Part shown: in pieces, positions 54,483 to 64,000 of the stretch | Numbering within the stretch: position 1 is the stretch's first letter | How the letters are laid out: every line of letters starts with the position of its first letter | From: Achatina immaculata | Lineage: Eukaryota; Mollusca; Gastropoda; Stylommatophora; Achatinidae | Length of the DNA stretch: 64,000 nt | Direction of reading: 5' to 3' | NCBI GenBank assembly: GCA_009760885.1 | Contig: CM019697.1 | Span: 24,814,210 to 24,878,209 of the forward strand | The notes under the pieces: model-generated | The model's input: only the letters and a program-made list of their open reading frames with translations | Databases searched by the model: none | What the model was told of the DNA's origin: nothing | Position numbers and translations under genes: made by a program

Positions 54483-55129
54483 TGAAGCAGAATCACGGCG
54501 CCACTAAAGCAGGATTCCCCTTACAAGGAGACTACTGGTTTGATTGATTCTTCCTGTGGAGTACAGTTTCAACTTATAAGTTTCTTCTTGTTGCTGGTGT
54601 TCTAACCATCACCTAATTTTCTGTATTATACACTAAGAAAATACAACAAGACACCCAGGCTTTCCACTCCACAAAATTAGTACGAATACAACAACTTGAA
54701 CATAACTTGGCAGTCTTCCGACCAAAACAAACTGGTCAACAATGAGAATTTCCACAAAGCCGATTTGTTGTAGTTTATCACCAGACAACAACATTTATTA
54801 CAGAAATTTACAGCAACAAATGCCCGGCGTGAAATATCTACGCCACATGGGCAAGGAAAACCTTACACTGATTTATTCATACCAAAAACCATACTTACAG
54901 GCTAACCAAGGACTGCAGCCCCACAGAAAAACAAACTAAACTGATTCTGACAACAAGACTCGCTCTACCCCATTCTCGTTCGCCCAAACACGTCCTTCCC
55001 CTTCAACGTTCACTCAAAGACTGCCTACGACCGGCTTTTTCACACGGACCTTTCTAACGACTTCTTTGCACACGTACTTTCCTAATGACGTAGTCTACGC
55101 AACACAATTATTAGCAATACACAAAAACT
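54483..55129 (-). repeat. 5' LTR, truncated at its outer end
   Basis: It matches the 3' LTR but lacks about the first 30 bp (minus-strand 5' end). Identity stops at CACAAAAACT and lineage 1 LINE sequence takes over. Differences from the other LTR include one deleted base in the CAACATTTATT region and one A/G change. Confidence 0.88.
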
Positions 55130-56187
55130 TTTGATAGCATACACAGAGATTCATTGTGGAGAATTTTAGGTCTATATGGAATACCATCTAAAACTGTCTA
55201 CATCATTAAGGACTTCTACAATGGATTTGTTTGTGCAGTCAAAGCAGAAGAAGGTTATTAGTGAATGGTTCCAGATTGAAACAGGTGTGAAACAAGGATG
55301 TATACTGTCACCTTTGCTTTTTGGAATTACAATAGACTTCATAATGAACAAATGCTGCACAGGTAACACAAGTATTGACTGGGTACATGGAACCCAACTA
55401 GAAGATCTTGATTTTGCTGATGACATAACTCTTATCAGTAACAATGTGAATTCCATGCAAGAAAAAAAATAGATAGCCTGTCTTCACTGGCTAGCAAAAT
55501 AGGACCCGAAATTAAGGACAAAACAAAAATAATGAAACTTCCCATTAATCAAAATGGAAAAATACACGTAGAAGGGACAGATATTGAATAAGTCAATCAA
55601 TTTGCATACCTTGGCAGCTACATAGACCAGGATGGTGACACTAGAAAGGAGGCAGCATCGATCTTCAAGAATCTTGAGAACATATGGCATTCAAAAGTTA
55701 TAAGCACAAAAACCAAGTTAAGACTATTCAGTTCAAATTGAATAATATCCACCCTCATTTATGCATGTGAAAGCTGAAAAACAACTAAAGAAACAGACAA
55801 TAAATTAGACTCTTTTGAAAACAAATGCCTAAGGAAAATACTCGGCATCAAGTGGAACGAATTCAAGAACACTGCAGAGATAAGACAGATGACTGAACAT
55901 TAACTAGTCTCTTGGGTGTTCGGGAAAAGGAGATGGACATATGTTGGTCACGTGATGAGAAGAAACGATCAGAGAATTCCAAAACAAGCTATCAGTGGAA
56001 CACAACAGGCAAAAGAAAAAGAGGCAGACAGCGTTAAACTCGGAAGAGGACATTGTTAAGAGAGGCCAAATTAACAGGCATAAAATCCCTTGATGAGGTT
56101 GAAAGACTCCCCGAAGACAGGAAAAATTGGCGAACTACTTTGCGAGCCCTATGTGACGTTTAACGGCACGGGAAGGATATAAGATAA
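55130..56187 (+). mobile_element. Lineage 1 LINE, 3' half
   Basis: It starts mid-ORF at the codons for FDSIHRDSLW and continues through FQIETGVKQGCILSPLLFGI, LDFADDITLISNNVNSMQEK to a stop-broken tail, ending GGAAGGATATAAGATAAGAT. Its left end is fused directly to the Ty3 LTR. Confidence 0.92.
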
Positions 56188-57304
56188 GATATAAGAATTA
56201 CACAAAATGTTAGTCAGGTTTGACTTGAGGTATATGGCACGGTCAGGAGTAGTATTTTTTTCTCTTTGTGTAGAACTAAAAATAACTTGTTAACCAACTT
56301 GTCTTGGACAAAAACAGAAACATGTGGCCAAGCTTTAGGGTTCCGCGACAAACGCCTAGGATTGAGTTTTCAGTCGCGATCTCTAGAGAGACCCCCCCCC
56401 CCCCCCCAACTGCAGTTCCATCGCTGAACAGCCAAAAAAAAAAAAACTTGCTTTAAAGCGATTTGAAAACCAGAGGCAAGCTGCCGAGTTTGTGAGATAT
56501 TGATATCGATGACTGAGCGAAAGACGACGACGAAGATAGATATGACATTTATTGTGTAGAATATATTTATGAGATGTATTGTAGAAAAAAAAAAACTTCA
56601 AATATAATACTATGTACAAAAATTGTATGAAATATTCTAAAATAGTATGTCCCGTAAAATACATAAAGTTATCAGGGGTAGTCAAACCATGGCTCACAAG
56701 ATATATGCGGCTCTTGAACATAATGCGCGGCTCGCAGGAATATTTTGGCTGAGTTCATTTCTATATGCAATTAATACAAAAATAAATTGTTTTAAAAAAT
56801 GAAGCTTTAAAAGTATTTACCAAGCGTAATCCTGCAGTCCACTAGATTAAAATGTAAGGTGAATGTTCATGCTGTGTAAATATATTCAAAATTTTCGATT
56901 ACTAGATTTGGATCAACAATGATTACGGAAGAATTGTGCCGAAGAATCAGAAATTGTACAAGCCGGTGCTGAAATCAGAATAAATAATATGTACAAGGAT
57001 TTGCGATCATATTTATATACACATTTTGTAACTAATTGTACATGTAGTAATAAAAGCGTGTATATGATAATAAAAATTTTATATAATAATAGTTGTTTAT
57101 ATCTTGTGCCTCTCAAACATTTAAAGTTCGGCTCATAAAGTTTCGCTTTCTCTGAAATATATATCTCATGAAACATGACAGTAATTTTTCGTCTTGGAGG
57201 ATGGTTTTGAATCAAACATATGTTAAATGTGAATTTTGCAGAGCGCTGAACAGTTTCTTTCATGGCTGATACAAGCAAGCAATCATTAGGATGCAGTTCA
57301 CTCA
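56188..57304. other. Intergenic, no gene recognised
   Basis: A poly-C run lies at 56393-56407 and A-runs at about 56433 and 56585. GCGGCTCTTGAACATAATGC at about 56707 resembles the end of some hAT-type elements, but no element was delimited. Confidence 0.4.
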
Positions 57305-58370
57305 TTCATTGATTTGCATGTCCCTTGTGGAACCTTGCCTCCCTGACAGCACACCTGTAGGCCTCTCGGTTGTGAGCAAGACGGTCTGCTGCTGATGTAT
57401 CCATTTCCAGATCATCAACGATGTCTTGCAGCCATCTTCGTCTTGGTCTTCCTCTCTTTTTCCCCATTATGTACCCTTCCAAGACGGTCTTTTCTAGTTT
57501 ATCATGACGTTTAATGTGTCCAAAATATTTAAGTTTTCTTTCTTTAATCCTCTTTACTAGCCAGCCTTCTTCAATATTAAGTTCTTGTAGTATGGATATA
57601 TTTGTTCTTTTTTGTGTCCATGATATTTGAAGAACTCTTATGTAGCATTTATATTCAAAGGCATTTATGTGTTTGTCAGCTATTTTGTTAAGTGTCCAGG
57701 TCTCACAGGCATATGTTGCGATGGGAAAGATGCATGCCCCTAAAAATCTTATTTTTGTAGTTCTGTTTGTTCCTCTACACCGATTCTTTAGTTGGTTTAC
57801 TTTCTGAAGAGCGATAGATGTTCTCTTTTTAATTTTCCTCATTGTATCTCCATTATTAGTTAGTAGTAATTTCCCTTATTGTATCTCCATTATTAGTTAG
57901 TAGTAATTTCCTTCATTGTATCTCCTTTATTAGTTAGTAATAATTTCCCTCATTGTATCTCCATTATTAATTAGTAGTAATTTCCCTCACTGTATCTCCA
58001 TTATTAGTTAGTAGTAATTTCCCTCATTGTATCTCCATTATTAGTTAGTATTAATTTCCCTCATTGTATCTCCTTTATCAGTTAGTATTAATTTCCCTCA
58101 TTGTATCTCTATTATTAATTAGCATTAATTTCCCTCACTGTATCTCCATTATTAGTTAGTAGTAATTTCCCTCATTGTATCTCCATTATTAGTTAGCAAC
58201 GATCCAAGATATTCAAAACTTTCCACTTCTTCGAACTTTCCCTCATTGATACATATTTTAGCTGCCTTGTTTGTTTTGTGAGTTGTCATCAATTTTGTTT
58301 TCTTTGCATTAATTAAGATAGATGTTTTGCTCTTCGCTGTTCTTACGGACTGACATAATTAGTTTTTCCA
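57305..58370 (-). mobile_element. Lineage 4 LINE 3' half with an internal minisatellite
   Basis: It encodes RFLGACIFPIATYACETWTL, then VLEGYIMGKKRGRPRRRWLQ and YRCAVREARFHKGHANQ in one 178-codon frame at 57306-57842. The upstream part resumes at 58190 (ESFEYLGSLLTN-like) after a 37-bp tandem array. Confidence 0.9.
57838..58195. repeat. 37-bp minisatellite inside a LINE
   Basis: Nine to ten units of TCATTGTATCTCCATTATTA plus GTTAGTAGTAATTTCCC. The single-copy equivalent is in the LINE at about 33640-33660, so the array grew from LINE coding sequence. Confidence 0.93.
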
Positions 58371-58374
58371 TTCC

Positions 58375-58760
58375 TTAACAAAACAGCTGAGAAACACATA
58401 AATGCTTTTGAATGTAAATGCTACATAAGAGTTCTTCAAATATCATAGACATAAAAAAGAACAAATATATCCATACTACAAGAACTTAATAATGAAGAAG
58501 GCTGGCTAGTAAAGAAGATTAAAGAAAGAAAACTTAAATATTTTGGACACATTATACGTCATGATAATCTAGAGAAAACCTTCTTGGAAGGGTACATAAT
58601 GGGGAAAAGAAAGAGAGGAAGACCAAGGCGAAGATGGCTGCAAGACATCGTTGAAGATGGATGCATCAGCAGCAGGCCATCGTGCTCACAACCGAGAGGC
58701 CTACAGAAGTGCTGTTAGGGAGGCAAAGTTCCGCAAGGGACATGCAAATCAATGAATGAA
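58375..58760 (+). mobile_element. Lineage 4 LINE 3' end, inverted relative to its neighbour
   Basis: It encodes HINAFECKCYIRVLQIS, GYIMGKRKRGRPRRRWLQD and AYRSAVREAKFRKGHANQ and lies head to head with 57305-58370, giving a long imperfect inverted repeat. Confidence 0.88.
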
Positions 58761-58789
58761 TGATATATATAATGTATGTATATAAAAAG

Positions 58790-59042
58790 TAAAGATAGTC
58801 CCATAGCAAATGCCGTAGGGGGTGAAACGTTAGAGACCTCATTATGCTGGGTCATCAGCGTATGAGGTAGGGTGACCAGTTCCTTTCCTCGCTGCCTTTA
58901 CTTCCCAGATTTTCTCTGGTACACATTTTACGAGGCTAGGTCGACCTCGGGGCCGTATTGGTCGGAAAAAAAAATCCCGCTCAGCTGGGGATTCGAACCC
59001 TCGACCATTTGGTTGCTAGACGAGTGCTCTAACCACCCCCAT
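58790..59042 (-). mobile_element. tRNA-derived SINE, second family
   Basis: The minus strand begins with GTGGTTAGAGCACTCGTCTA, then a perfect B box GGTTCGAATCC, CAGCTGAGCGGGATT and a body to about 58790. It differs from the 34170-type family and ends near an AT run. Confidence 0.7.
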
Positions 59043-59052
59043 ATATATATAT

Positions 59053-59330
59053 ATCTCATGGGTGATCAGGAAAAGGAGATGGACATATGTTGGTCACTTG
59101 ATGAGAAGAAATGATCAGAGAATCCTAAAACAAAATATCAAGTGGAACACAACAGGCCAAAGAAAAAGAGGCAGACCGCGTGAAATTCTGAAGAGGATAT
59201 TGTTAAGAGAGGCCAAATTAACAGACATAAAATCTTTTGATGAGGTTGAAAGACTCGCCGAAGACAGGAAAAATTGGCGAACTACTTTGCGAGCCCTATG
59301 TGACGTTTAACGGCACGGGAAGGATATAAG

Positions 59331-59335
<5 letters not shown>
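59053..59335 (+). mobile_element. Lineage 1 LINE 3' end in an AT microsatellite
   Basis: 82 codons open to the stop (MIRKRRWTYVGHLMRRNDQR...RKNWRTTLRALCDV), then the GGAAGGATATAAGATATATT tail. (AT)n lies on both sides (59041-59052 and 59336-59370). Confidence 0.92.
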
Positions 59336-59373
<38 letters not shown>

Positions 59374-59554
59374 AAGGGGATATATCCCAGAGTGTTAGGA
59401 ATTTTAACAAGGCCGAAACACTTGCCTGAAAGGAGGTGCTTCCTCTGATTTTCTAGGGAGTTGTGTTGTTGTTCTACTCCCTACAGTAGAGAGTTTCCTA
59501 CATATATGATATATATTTATATAAGGTACAAAAATGCAAGGCCGCTGTGTTTGA

Positions 59555-59668
59555 ATTTCTCTGTACTTGTACGAGTAATTTAAAAAATATTATTACAGTA
59601 TTCGAATCTAGTAATCGAGTGGTAAGGACAACTTCCGTCGTCTGCCCAGAACCCGCGGGATATTGAAA
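59555..59668 (+). promoter_or_regulatory. Probable 5'UTR and proximal promoter of MAD2L1
   Basis: The bases before the MAD2L1 ATG are less repetitive and locally richer in CpG (TTCCGTCGTCTGCCC, CCCGCGGG) than the surroundings. No TATA box at a sensible distance was identified. The transcription start is not determinable from sequence alone. Confidence 0.35.
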
Positions 59669-59735
59669 ATGGCGACTGGTGCAAGTAGTGTTATTACTTT
59701 AAAGGGCTCTACCGATATTGTAGCTGAATTCTTTC
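59669..59735 (+). CDS. MAD2L1: MAD2L1 exon 1
   Basis: The start ATG is at 59669 after a GC-richer leader (CCCGCGGGATATTGAAA). There are 22 codons plus one base, ending GAATTCTTTC|GTAAG. The reading SSVITLKGSTDIVAEFF fits the first helix and strand of the MAD2 HORMA domain. Confidence 0.95.
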
Positions 59736-62700
59736 GTAAGATTACATATTATGTTCATTAATTTATTGTACGCAATGTTGCAGATTATGATGCAGTGTTA
59801 AAGATATATAGAAACTTGTGGTAGGTGCTGCAAAGTGTTGTTTCTGCAGTACAAATGGATATACTTCAGTCATTTATCACCTGTTGTTCTTCTCATCTAT
59901 TTTCCCCCTCTTCCACATTTATTCTTCAATCATGAATTTCGCGTTCATTCCTGTCGAGCAGATTCTTCTTTGTGCAATGTGCAGTGCTTTGCTCTTTTCA
60001 TATTTTCTCGTTCTCCCCTACCCATCTCCCCAAATCTGTGTCTTCATGCCCCTGCATGAGAAAGAAAGAAAGATGACAAATGCTTGTAGTTAATACAATG
60101 TACATTGACGTGAGTTGATAACTACCAAGTGCCAAGCTAATATAGAGGACAGCAGCAAACCTAGTATAGTGTTAAATCTCAGCAGCAGACCTTATAGGCT
60201 AGTGCTAACTCTCAGAGCAAACCCCCCTCTCTCTCTCTCTGAACCTTAAGTGCCCAAGGCACATGGGGCTTCTGCAAGGGTTTTCCATAAAAGCTTGTCC
60301 TTTGTGCTTTTTTTTTCGCTCTTCCCCAAGTAAAGCTCAACATCCTCTCTGTTCTTCTCTGTCTTATTTGGTCTACCCTTACTTTTGTTCCCCTGTGGTG
60401 TCCATCTTAGTGCTATTTTTGGTAAACAAGCCTTAGTCTAGTGTTAACTCTCAGTAGCAAACTTTATAGTCTAGTGTTAACTCTCAGTAGCAAACCTTAT
60501 AGTCTAGTGTTAACTCTCATCAGCAAACCTTATAGTCTAGTGTTATCTCTCAGCAGCAAACCTTATAGTCTAGTGTTAACTCTCAGCAGCAAACTTAGCT
60601 GTGTGAAATCTCAGCGGCAAACCTAGTCTAATGTTAAATCTCAACAACAAACCTTTTTGTCTAGTGTTTAATCTCAGCAGCAAACCTTATAGTCTAGTGT
60701 TAAATCTCAGCAGCAAATTTTATAGTCTGGTGTTAAATCTCAGCAGCAAACCTTTTTTGTCTAGTGTTAAATTTCAGCAGCAAACATTATAGTCTAGTAT
60801 TAAACTTCAGCAGCAAACCTTTTTGTCTAGTGTTAAATATCAGCAGCAAACCCCTTTTTGTCTAGTGCTAAATCTCAGCAGCAAACCCCTTTTTGTCTAG
60901 TGCTAAATCTCAGCAGCAAACCTTATAGTCTAGTGTTAAATCTCAGCAGCAAACCTTTTTTTAATCTAGTGTTGAATACCAGCACCAAACCTTTTGGTCT
61001 AGTGTTAAATCTCAGCAGCAAACCTAGTCTGGTGTTAAATCTGACTTATAACAAACACAAATTGGGTACGTCTGAGCATAATGTCAAATGAAATGATGGC
61101 ATATCCCCATATACACTACAGCTTTTAACCTACTGTCTATCAGTGTTCTGCAGTATCAATGTTCAGTGTATGGTTAGTTACCATTTATCCCCTCCAGTCA
61201 TCAGCCAGTTTTTCTAAAAAAAAACAACTTGTATATGTACCAATAAAAACACTTATATTTCTACTCACAGTTTAATCTGACATCCTAGACAGATTCTTAT
61301 GACCCTGTATTATCCTAAAGCAGTGAGACCGTAGAACTTTCATACACATTTGATGAACATGTAATTAACAGAGAATCTGATTAAGACTTTCATATAATGT
61401 AATTAGTTGATGTAATTTAATTCTGAACTTGAAGTAAATGTGTTCTTCAGATTATGGCTTAAACAGCATCCTGTACCAGCGAGGGCTGTATCCTCCAGAG
61501 AGCTTCACACACACGCAACAGTGGGGGTTAACTATGCTGGTCACCTGCAACAAAGATTTGCAGAAGTTTCTAGATCAAATCATTTCACAAGTCAAAAGTA
61601 AGCTTCTGTGGTTTTATTTGTTCTGTCAGCACATGTAGGGTCCTGGCCTAGCAGCATTGAGGGCAGCAAACATGGCTGTGTTAGAGGGGTGATTTGGTCA
61701 TTCATATTGGCAGTTTGTGGTCGGTCAAAACACTGTTTCCATCTTTCTTTGGTGCTTTTGTAAACAGGCTCATGGGGCTGTTGTATCGCCAAAGCTATGC
61801 GAAGGATATGTGAACTCTGAAATGACCTGACATATTCTGGTGAAAAGAAGTGATCATTCTAATGCAAACTGTCAAAGTTTGGAAAAAAATGGGAAATGTG
61901 CATTAATGTAAGATGTCCATAATTTTTTTATTTATTGATGGTTCCAAGCAGATGTGGTATTGTCTATAATTATAAAGATATGCTGCTGTGTTTCTGAGTA
62001 AATTAGTATGTAGATAAGCTTGTCTCCTAGGTATGTTAATATACAGATGTGGTAGCATGTCTCAGTATGTTAATAAGTAGATGTGGTACTGTGTCTCTTG
62101 GTAAATTAATATGTAGATGTGGTACTGTCTCTCAGTATATTAATAAGTAGATGTAATACTATGTTTCTTGGTATGTTAATGGTAGATGTGGTATTGTGTC
62201 TCTTAGTATATTAGTATGTAAATATGATACTCTGTGTGTGTGTGTGTGTGCTGTGTAATATTCTAGTCTTTAGAAGAATATTATTATTAGTGATGATCCA
62301 GGTTAAATGTTAACAAATTGTAACAGATTTTGCTGATAGAAAGCAAGAGGACATGTGAATGATTATGGCAGAAAAAGATGCCAGAAACAGATTTGTCACA
62401 CACTCTAGAAAGATCCTAACACCAGTGCAGGAACAATCAAGCAGTGAACATCTGAAAGATAGAGGGAGAGAAGCAGTGAACATCTGAAAGATAGAGGGAG
62501 AGAAGCAGTGAACATCTGAAAGATAGAGGGAGAGAAGCAGTGAACATCTGAAAGATAGAGGGAAAGAAGCAGTGGACACCTGAAAGATAGAGGGAGAGAA
62601 GCAGTGAACATCTGAAAGATAGAGGGAGAGAAGCAGTGAACATCTGAAAGATAGAGGGAGAGAAGCAGTGAACATCTGAAAGATAGAGGGAGAGAAGCAG

Positions 62701-63781
62701 TGAACATCTGAAAGATAGAGGGAGAGAAGCAGTGAACACCTGAAAGATAGAGGGAGAGAAGCAGTGAACACCTGAAAGATAGAGGGAGAGAAGCAGTGAA
62801 CACCTGAAAGATAGAGAGAGAGAGATTAGGGACAACCTGGTGAGAATCTGTTGAAGCCAAGATGGATATCATGCAACACCTGGGATGCCATGTAAAGGTT
62901 AGGAGCAGAAAATGCAAAAAGTGGAAGGAATTTGTTCCTGGCTTTTATAAGATGCCATAAATCTTGCTGGATGGTGATTTCTCTGTTGATAAGTGTATAA
63001 GGACATGGTTGGATGAACAGATGAAACAAAACTGCTAGAAAAAAAATGGATTGCTTGAGTAGTCAGTTACTTAGGACACTTTGGTTCTACTCTGAAGTAT
63101 AGTTCTACTCTGAAGCATAGTTTTACTTTGAAGTATAGAAGTATTGCAGCAGGCTCCACAGCTTATTTTCCCAGCCCAGTTCAAGTCCACTGTTTCTCTC
63201 TCACTCTTTTTTTTCATATGGTGTAACCAGTGGAGTCTTTCCAAAGGTGAAAGTCTCTGGAGTTTAGGACATCTTGTGATCACTTCTTGAGGTCCAGCTT
63301 GCATGAGTCCACATCATCTGAACTAGTCTTGGTCTGGTTGTACGTGAGTGTAATGACTGGCTTTCTAGGCCATGACACTTTGTCTTACTGTACACAATGT
63401 ACTTGTACTTCAGATCTTCTGGGCAATCTTTTCAATAAAACTCATTTCTGATACAGTAACTTTACATTTATAGGTCATTCCCCTCCCCCTATAAGTGTCA
63501 TTTATAAATACTGTTTTTTTTTCCTTCTCTACATCAGCTGGAAGCCACAGATTTGGCTGTTATCATTTTTTTGTATGGTTCAGAAACATTGTCACATTTT
63601 CTGAATGTGTAATGTTCTGACTTTCTGTATTAAGAATGTTTAAATTGATTGCTGTTACAGCATGGTTGATGGACATGACTGTTGAGAAATTGGTTCTAGT
63701 TATCAAGGACATAGCCACTAGTGAAGTAGTTGAGAGATGGCAGTTTGATATCGACTGCGACAAAAGCGTTGACGGCAACAC
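59669..63781 (+). CDS. MAD2L1: MAD2 spindle-checkpoint protein, exons 1-3 (3' end outside window)
   Basis: Three exons on the plus strand translate collinearly to the N-terminal half of MAD2, the HORMA-domain protein that binds MAD1 and CDC20 and holds the anaphase-promoting complex inactive until kinetochores are attached. Exon 1 (59669-59735) gives MATGASSVITLKGSTDIVAE, like the GSAEIVAEFF start of the family. Exon 2 (61451-61597) gives GLNSILYQRGLYPPESFT. Exon 3 (63661-63781) gives VEKLVLVIKD and ERWQFDID. Phases 1-1 and 1-1 join the exons exactly, and exon 3 leaves in phase 2. The safety-belt C terminus must lie beyond 64000. Both introns contain minisatellites. Confidence 0.96.
60238..60425 (-). 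mobile_element. Lineage 2 LINE 3' end in MAD2L1 intron 1
   Basis: Minus-strand copy of the element at position 1 (GCCTTGGGCACTTAAGGTTC with GA tail; GRPNKTEKNRED-like frame). It lies antisense in MAD2L1. Confidence 0.85.
60425..61040. repeat. 33-37-bp minisatellite in MAD2L1 intron 1
   Basis: About 17 units of TCTAGTGTTAAATCTCAGCA plus GCAAACCTTATAG, with T-run variants (CCTTTTTTGTCTAG). Confidence 0.94.
61451..61597 (+). CDS. MAD2L1: MAD2L1 exon 2
   Basis: Acceptor TGTTCTTCAG. It encodes YGLNSILYQRGLYPPESFTH, TQQWGLTMLVTCNKDLQKFL and DQIISQVK, aligning with FGINSILYQRGIYPSETFTR of human MAD2. The donor is AAAA|GTAAGC, phase 1. Confidence 0.96.
61990..62255. repeat. Degenerate about 40-bp repeat and GT microsatellite
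   Basis: Repeats of GTAGATGTGGTACTGTGTCT plus TTGGTATATTAATA decay across 61990-62225, followed by (GT)n at 62234-62250. MAD2L1 intron 2. Confidence 0.8.
62437..62820. repeat. 32-bp minisatellite in MAD2L1 intron 2
   Basis: Twelve units of GAACATCTGAAAGATAGAGG plus GAGAGAAGCAGT, with an ACC variant grouped on the right. Open minus-strand frames are artefacts. Confidence 0.95.
62821..63660. other. MAD2L1 intron 2, right part
   Basis: No gene seen. A small 18-bp direct repeat (TAGTTCTACTCTGAAG) occurs three times at 63084-63135. Confidence 0.5.
63661..63781 (+). CDS. MAD2L1: MAD2L1 exon 3
   Basis: Acceptor TTGCTGTTACAG. It encodes WLMDMTVEKLVLVIKDIATS then EVVERWQFDIDCDKSVDGN, matching VQKLVVVISNIESGEVLERW QFDIECDK of human MAD2. 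The donor is ACAC|GTATGT, phase 2. Confidence 0.95.
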
Positions 63782-64000
63782 GTATGTATTTTATTGTGTT
63801 TGATTTGATAGGGATCTGCATATTCTAGGTTGTTTTTTTTTCTCAGCTTTGCTGTAAGAGTTATATGGTTTTAGAAACATTTTATTTCTTGTCTTTAAAG
63901 CATAACTTTTTCCTCTAAAGAGTGTAAACAGTTTTGTAATAAAAAATAATTTAATAAATTTTTAAAAATATAGTGCAGATGTTGGCAGAAATTTTAAATG

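Larger units (their letters stand above)
48624..55129 (-). mobile_element. Ty3/gypsy LTR retrotransposon, integrase-less, with DEK_C-like tail
   Basis: Two LTRs of about 650-676 bp enclose, on the minus strand, gag (53637-52786), CCHC knuckle, aspartic protease (52724-52173), reverse transcriptase with the start of RNase H (52138-50672), and a further frame (50675-49674) holding the rest of RNase H and a novel tail. A tRNA primer-binding-type TGGTGCCGTATCAGG follows the 5' LTR. A purine tract GGGGGTGGGGAGATA precedes the 3' LTR. The LTRs differ at only a few sites, so insertion was recent, yet the frames are offset at several joins and no integrase is encoded. Confidence 0.92.

Noticed and set aside
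54742..54939. 65-codon frame in the 5' LTR, present also in the 3' LTR
   Set aside because: LTR sequence in the orientation opposite to the element; no protein features.
56383..56721. 112-codon minus-strand frame with many Phe/Tyr residues
   Set aside because: Low-complexity AT-rich translation including A- and C-runs.

Overview
This is an animal nuclear window. The genes are split by GT-AG introns, there is a MAD2 and a TMEM94 orthologue, and at least five lineages of non-LTR retrotransposon remnants are present, along with a Ty3/gypsy element, mariner and piggyBac-like DNA transposons and tRNA-derived SINEs. Long minisatellites are unusually abundant. The combination suggests a lophotrochozoan, most likely a mollusc, but the species cannot be named from the sequence. 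No bacterial features, CRISPR arrays or canonical tRNA/rRNA genes were seen.

Two host genes are supported. (1) From 43413 down to 2322 on the minus strand lies an orthologue of vertebrate TMEM94 (KIAA0195; the ER magnesium P-type ATPase-like protein). I placed 21 coding exons by protein similarity, splice sites and intron phase, including the start codon and four of the expected membrane segments. The 3' end lies beyond position 1. About 22 expected residues between the exons at 37845-37981 and 32727-32848 were not found. (2) From 59669 on the plus strand lies MAD2L1, the HORMA-domain spindle-checkpoint protein. Its first three coding exons are present and the rest runs off the right edge. 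The two genes are divergent, with 16 kb of repeat-rich DNA between their start codons.

Layout: 1-2.3 kb LINE tail and a 1.6-kb minisatellite; 2.3-12.3 kb nine TMEM94 exons (E22-E14) with a 2.1-kb LINE; 12.3-15 kb minisatellites; 15-20 kb LINE and mariner debris with exons; 21.4-24 kb two minisatellites; 24.4-29.7 kb nested tandem duplications that triplicate one TMEM94 exon; 29.8-31.1 kb a 51-bp minisatellite; 32-43.4 kb the N-terminal TMEM94 exons among arrays; 44-48.6 kb poorly annotated intergenic DNA; 48.6-55.1 kb a minus-strand Ty3/gypsy element; 55.1-59.3 kb LINE fragments and a SINE; 59.7-64 kb MAD2L1.

Three observations stand out. First, the Ty3/gypsy element has gag, protease, RT and RNase H, but where integrase should be it encodes a basic, proline-rich tail ending in what reads as a DEK C-terminal domain. 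Second, at least four TMEM94 minisatellites start at an exon's 5' splice site and have copied it, so the introns carry dozens of sense-strand decoy donors. Third, one TMEM94 exon is present three times, and the two extra copies share the same stop codon.
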